This document shows positions 59,850-64,000 of a stretch of 64,000 bases of DNA, in pieces. Made by a program: the position numbers and the translations under genes. This DNA comes from Ashinkailepas kermadecensis (taxonomy: Eukaryota; Arthropoda; Thecostraca; Neolepadidae), in assembly GCA_034440615.1 (NCBI GenBank), contig JAOTOM010004609.1:1-64000 (forward strand), written 5' to 3'. How positions within the stretch are numbered: the first letter of the stretch is position 1; the number at the start of each line of letters is the position of its first letter. Below the pieces are notes generated by a model. The model did no database searches. It saw nothing but the letters and a program-made list of their open reading frames with translations, and was not told the origin of the DNA.

Positions 59850-60345
59850 CAGTGTTGGAATAATGGTTTCTCTTCAGGTGTGAGATATCGAAACGAGTAC
59901 AGCAGGATGTCGACACTCGCCACGAAAATAACGTCATTTGAAATACTTGATATGTCCTTCAAACTCAGTTTTGAGCCAATAGCGTACATATCACTGTAGC
60001 CGCTTTGCGTGTTTTGTGAGGTACCTCATTTTTGGATACCTATATCGACGATAACGATACAGATGCCCGTGCTATGAACTGGTATTGCATAACATAACAC
60101 ATAATAGTTCATCCCTTCCTTAGAATTGTGCTACGACATGTTCGTGTTATACAATCCCGGATCCGTTATGGTGAGCATAAGCATGGTACTTATCAACGGG
60201 ATACTGTTAGAAACGAGGCATGAAGACTTCACAAACCCGCATCAAGAAACACGATGTCGGTACTTTCCTTGGGAAGTATGTCTATTCAGTGTTCAGGAAG
60301 TGGTATGTCCCACCCTATTTCGCGAATAATTTATCGCTTGGCAGG
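59850..60345 (+). repeat. Dispersed repeat X, copy 2
   Basis: Begins CAGTGTTGGAATAATGG, the same 10 bases as the hAT-like terminus at 55273. It continues with atcgaaacgagtacagcagg, gataacgatac, a tacgacatgttcgtg segment, gaaacacgatgtcgg and gttcaggaagtgg. It aligns over its length with 60589-61075. Non-coding. Confidence 0.8.
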
Positions 60346-60365
60346 TGCATTAGACAATTTACCCA

Positions 60366-60585
60366 CCCAGACAGACGCGTCATGTGATCTGTCCGACCAG
60401 GCATGCGCAATATGTCCGCAATATAATAATATAATAATATACATAATAATATATATATAATATAATATATTATATATAATAATAATCTAATATAATACAA
60501 TATAATAATATAATAATAACAGTAATACAATAACAGCGCAATATAATAATAACAGTCCGCCCAGACCGGCGCATTGCACCATCTG
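60366..60585. repeat. Short cccagac repeats and (ATA)n-rich tract
   Basis: A cccagacagacgcgtcatgtg motif at about 60366 recurs as cccagaccggcgcattgcac at 60560 and in altered form at about 61096-61150. Between them, about 60420-60545, is an ataata/ataat-rich microsatellite. Confidence 0.75.
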
Positions 60586-60588
60586 TCC

Positions 60589-61080
60589 CAGTGTTAAAAT
60601 AATCGTTTTTCGTTATGTGTGATATGTCGAAACGAGTACAGTAGGATGTCGAAATTTGCCATGGAAACGATATCGCTTAGCATAACATAAGGTTTTTCAA
60701 ACACAATTCTGATCCAACAGCGTACTCATACGTGCATCTTTTTCCTTCGATTTGAGATACCTAATTTAGTGATAACTATGTTAGCGATAACGATGCAAAA
60801 TACCTATCCGTTTCAATTGATGTTGTTTAACAGACATCATAAGTAATCCTTGTACCTGGAATTGTGTTCAGAGATGTTCGTGCACCATGGTCCGCAATGG
60901 TGAATATAAGCAGGACACTTATCAACAAGACACTTAGAAATTCAATATGAAATCGTCATGAGGACTCATCACGAAACACGATGTCGATACTTCGTTGGGA
61001 GGATGTCGATTCAGTGCTTAGAAAGTGGTGTATTCCACCATATTTCACGAATAATGTATCACTGATATGTCCAACCAGGC
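60589..61080 (+). repeat. Dispersed repeat X, copy 3
   Basis: Begins CAGTGTTAAAATAATCG and follows the same order of segments as copy 2 (gtcgaaacgagtacagtagg, agcgataacgatg, cctggaattgtg, gaaacacgatgtcgatactt). About 70-75% similar by eye, so the two copies are diverged and this is not a recent duplication. Confidence 0.8.
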
Positions 61081-61439
61081 AGGTGCAATATACTCAGACA
61101 GACGCAGTAAGTCATTTGCCCAGACAGGCCGGCACCTTATGTCATATGTCCACACTGGTCGCTCTGATTCGTTGTGGGCCGCACCGTCCCTGGTCCTGGC
61201 GGTGTCTGATGTAATATTTACTATATCACGATCGGATTCCTTCGCAAATGTATGTATTGTTCCATGTTTTGCCAATTTTTCAGGCGGTTGCAGCTCGCTG
61301 TAGGATCTTTATTTAACACCTCAGCCATTATGGTGCACACTTTTAGAACGTCTCACTAAGTCGTCTCCCTGGTCGGCAGACGCGACTGCTGGGTAGCCAT
61401 CGCCGTCGCCAGTCTCACCAGACTGCTTGTCACAGTCGG

Positions 61440-62985
61440 GCTAGCTCTGTAGGGGACGTCTGGCCGCGGCTGTGTAGGGAACGTCTGGCCGTGGCTGTGT
61501 GTGGACGTCTGGCCGTGTTTGTGTGGGGACGTCTGGCCGTGGCTGTGTGGGGACGTCTGGCCGTGGTTGTGTGGGGACGTCTGGCCGTGGCTGTGTGGGG
61601 ACGTCTGGCCGTGGCTGCGTGGGGAACGTCTGGCCGTGTCTGTGTGGGGAACGTCTGGCCGTGTCTGTGTGGGGACGTCTGGCTGTGTCTTATGGGGAGT
61701 GGCGTGGTGTGGAGATGTCTGGCCGTGTCTGTGTGGGGGACGTCTGGCCGTGGCTGTGTGGGGACGTCTGGCCGTGTTTGTGTGGGGACGTCTGGCCGTG
61801 GCTGTGTGGGGACGTCTGGCCGTGTTTGTGTGGGGACGTCTGGCCGTGGCTGTGTGGGGACGTCTGGCCGTGTCTGTGTGGGGACGTCTGGCCGTGTCTG
61901 TGTGGGGACGTCTGGCCGTGGCTGTGTGGGAACGTCTGGCCGTGGCTGTGTGGGGACGTCTGGCCGTGTCTATATGGGGAACGTCTGGCCGTGGCTGTGT
62001 GGGGAACGTCTGGCCGTGGCTGTGTGGGGAACGTCTGGCCGTGTCTGTGTGGGGAACGTCTGGCCGTGTCTTGTGTGGGGAACGTCTGGCCGTGTCTGTG
62101 TGGGGACGTCTGGCCGTGTCTGTGTGGGGACGTCTGACCGTGGCTGTGTGGGGAACGTCTGGCCGTGTGTCTGTGTGGGGAACGTCTGGCCGTGTCTGTG
62201 TGGGGACGTCTGGCCGTGTCTGTGTGGGGACGTCTGGCCGTGTCTGTGTGGGGAACGTCTGGCCGTGTCTGTGTGGGGAACGTCTGGCCGTGTCTGTGTG
62301 GGGACGTCTGGCCGTGGCTGTGTGGGGAACGTCTGGCCGTGGCTGTGTGGGGACGTCTGGCCGTGTTTGTGTGGGGACGTCTGGCCGTGGCTGTGTGGGG
62401 ACGTCTGGCCGTGGCTGTGTGGGGACGTCTGGCCGTGTCTGTGTGGGGAACGTCTGGCCGTGGCTGTGTGGGGACGTCTGGCCGTGTCTATATGGGGACG
62501 TCTGACCGTGTCTGTGTGGGGAACGTCTGGCCGTGGCTGTGTGGGGACGTCTGGCCGTGTCTGTGTGGGGACGTCTGGCCGTGTCTGTGTGGGGAACGTC
62601 TGGCCGTGGCTGTGTGGGGACGTCTGGCCGTGTCTGTGTGGGGACGTCTGGCCGTGGCTGTGTGGGGACGTCTGGCCGTGGCTGTGTGGGGACGTCTGGC
62701 CGTGTCTGTGTGGGGACGTCTGGCCGTGTCTGTGTGGGGAACGTCTGGCCGTGTCTGTGTAGGGAACGTCTGGCCGTGTCTGTGTGGGGACGTCTGGCCG
62801 TGGCTGTGTGGGGACGTCTGGCCGTGGCTGTGTGGGGACGTCTGGCCGTGGCTGTGTGGGGAACGTCTGGCCGTGGCTGTGTGGGAACGTCTGGCCGTGT
62901 CTGTGTGGGGACGTCTGGCCGTGTCTATATGGGGACGTCTGGCCGTGGCTGTGTGGGGACGTCTGGCCGTCTCTTTGCGGGGTAA
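61440..62985. repeat. 24/25-bp minisatellite, ~63 copies
   Basis: A long array of ggacgtctggccgtggctgt plus gtgg (24 bp), with frequent one-base variants (ggaacgtctgg, 25 bp). The main polymorphism is ggccgtggctg/ggccgtgtctg/ggccgtgtttg. Forward frames stay open for 200-420 codons as GRLAVAVW-type repeats because the unit lacks stops. The many 1-bp indels shift the frame, which argues against a protein. Flanks 61160-61440 and 62986-63230 hold degraded copies. Confidence 0.97.
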
Positions 62986-63276
62986 TTTGATCGTTTGTAA
63001 AGGACGTCCGGCTGTCTGAAGGGGACTTGCGACCTTCTCTGAGGAGTCTAGTCGTTTGTGTAGGAGACTTCCGTTACATGTGTATGGGTGCCTGATCCCA
63101 CCTATGTCTCTGGAGACATGTGACCGTCTCTGTCTGGAAGTATCTGATCGTCTCTGTCTGGAGAAGTCTGACCGTCTCTGTGTCTCTGTGATATCGACCT
63201 CCCCCGAACGAGGGAGTCCCTGTGCCCCCGGGATCTCCTATCCCTAACAAATAATGTATTCAATAAATATATATAG

Positions 63277-63700
63277 GCCTGCTGGTCACACAACACCACA
63301 CACCTACACGCTATCAAGCCCACGCTCTCCAACTGGCCCTCCTCCAACCAGCGCTCCCGTTTGAACGAGGTGGTGCTCGCCAGAGTTCGCCTCGAACACA
63401 CCAGATTGACACACAATTATATTTTTGATCGACCACTCCTCCCTCCACTTTGTAGCACATGTCAAGTCCGCATGACTGTCGCCCATATTTTACTTACCTG
63501 TCCAACATATGCTCCTCATCGTCGCGCTATTATCCAGTATTTCACCAACATCCATCCACAAATTTCGCTTTGGGCTCTCCTCGGGAATGAGCACCTGGCA
63601 CTCCTCGAGCTACTTTTCCGCTTTTTACATGACACCAAACTTTCCGAACTGATCTGATTTCTCTGTCACACGTTACCTGGTTCAACCTGATTTGATGTGA
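63277..63700 (+). mobile_element. LINE fragment: C-terminal zinc-knuckle region of a non-LTR retrotransposon
   Basis: An open frame after a TAG at 63274 reads IKPTLSNWPSSNQRSR, then RLEHTRLTHNYIF, then a C-x2-C-x7-H-x4-C motif (CSTCQVRMTVAHILLTC). It ends at a TGA at 63655-63657. This combination is typical of the C-terminus, after the RNase H domain, of Jockey/I-type LINE ORF2. The upstream RT and endonuclease are missing. Which other LINE piece it belongs to cannot be told. Confidence 0.85.
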
Positions 63701-63717
63701 AGTTAAAAGCTATATGA

Positions 63718-64000
63718 CCAGTGATAAATTATTCGTGAAATAGGGTGGAATATACCACCTTCTGAACATTGAATTGACATCCCTCCAAACGGAGTATCGA
63801 CATCGTGCTTCGTGATGAGTCGTTGTGAAGTCTTCATATCTAATTTTCTAGCAGTCTCTTGTTGATAAGTATCATGCCGATACTCACCATAGCAGATTGT
63901 GATGCACGAACATCTGCTATCACAATTCCAGGTAAGATGATTACCTATGATGTTGTTTATTATACAATATCAGATGATCAGGGTAGGTATTTTGTATCGT
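63718..64000 (-). repeat. Dispersed repeat X, copy 4, inverted and running off the window
   Basis: The reverse complement starts acgatacaaaatacctaccc at 64000 and aligns with 60793-61070 of copy 3, including tacctggaattgtg, gatgttcgtgca, acgaagcacgatgtcgatac and a ccaccctatttcacgaataa segment. It lies directly downstream of the LINE fragment. Confidence 0.8.

Noticed and set aside
61491..62762. A 423-codon GRLAVAVW-repeat frame
   Set aside because: It is produced by the 24-bp array. All three + frames are long, and 24/25-bp variants shift the frame repeatedly.

Overview
This is a eukaryotic nuclear window, most likely from an arthropod. The support is indirect: genes are split by GT-AG introns, tRNA-derived SINEs and LINE fragments are present, and degenerate (AACCT)n/(AGGTT)n tracts of the arthropod telomere type occur at about 24.0, 26.6 and 55.9-56.3 kb. 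The GC-rich codons and heavy tandem-repeat load would suit a crustacean, but the species cannot be fixed from sequence alone.

Only two protein-coding genes can be supported, both on the + strand. The first (29332-39481, four exons, predicted 1296 residues) is a 12-TM major-facilitator transporter resembling MFSD4/NaGLT1. Its extracellular loop between TM5 and TM6 is about 820 residues long, Ala/Ser/Thr/Pro/Gly-rich, and carries an asparagine-rich heptad repeat with many N-glycosylation sequons. The second (54520-55233) is the first coding exon of an A1CF/RBM46/RBM47-type RNA-binding protein with two complete RRMs. Its remaining exons are not visible and probably lie past the right edge.

The rest is mostly repeat. 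From 0 to 20 kb there is a series of minisatellites (units of 30, 32, 36, 37, 38, 39/34, 59, 67 and 77 bp), a (CT)n tract, one SINE and a TTAA-flanked palindromic element. From 21 to 28 kb lie a 5'-truncated LINE, blocks of a dispersed repeat, a 354-bp inverted-repeat element and a suspect homopolymer tract. From 40 to 51 kb are degenerate repeats, an inverted repeat enclosing (AT)n/(TATG)n, and small terminal-inverted-repeat elements. From 55 to 64 kb are a 3.8-kb hAT-like insertion, an array of duplicated splice junctions, a dispersed-repeat family, a 24-bp array and a second LINE fragment.

The most striking observation is that minisatellites in both genes are built from exon-intron junctions. 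Transporter exon 2 has arrays on both sides that copy its own two edges. The RNA-binding gene carries about ten copies of its exon end plus 5' splice site. That second array was later split by the hAT-like element, which is flanked by a perfect 8-bp target duplication. Together with the 21-bp coding array in the transporter, this suggests repeat expansion that repeatedly starts in or next to GC-rich exons.
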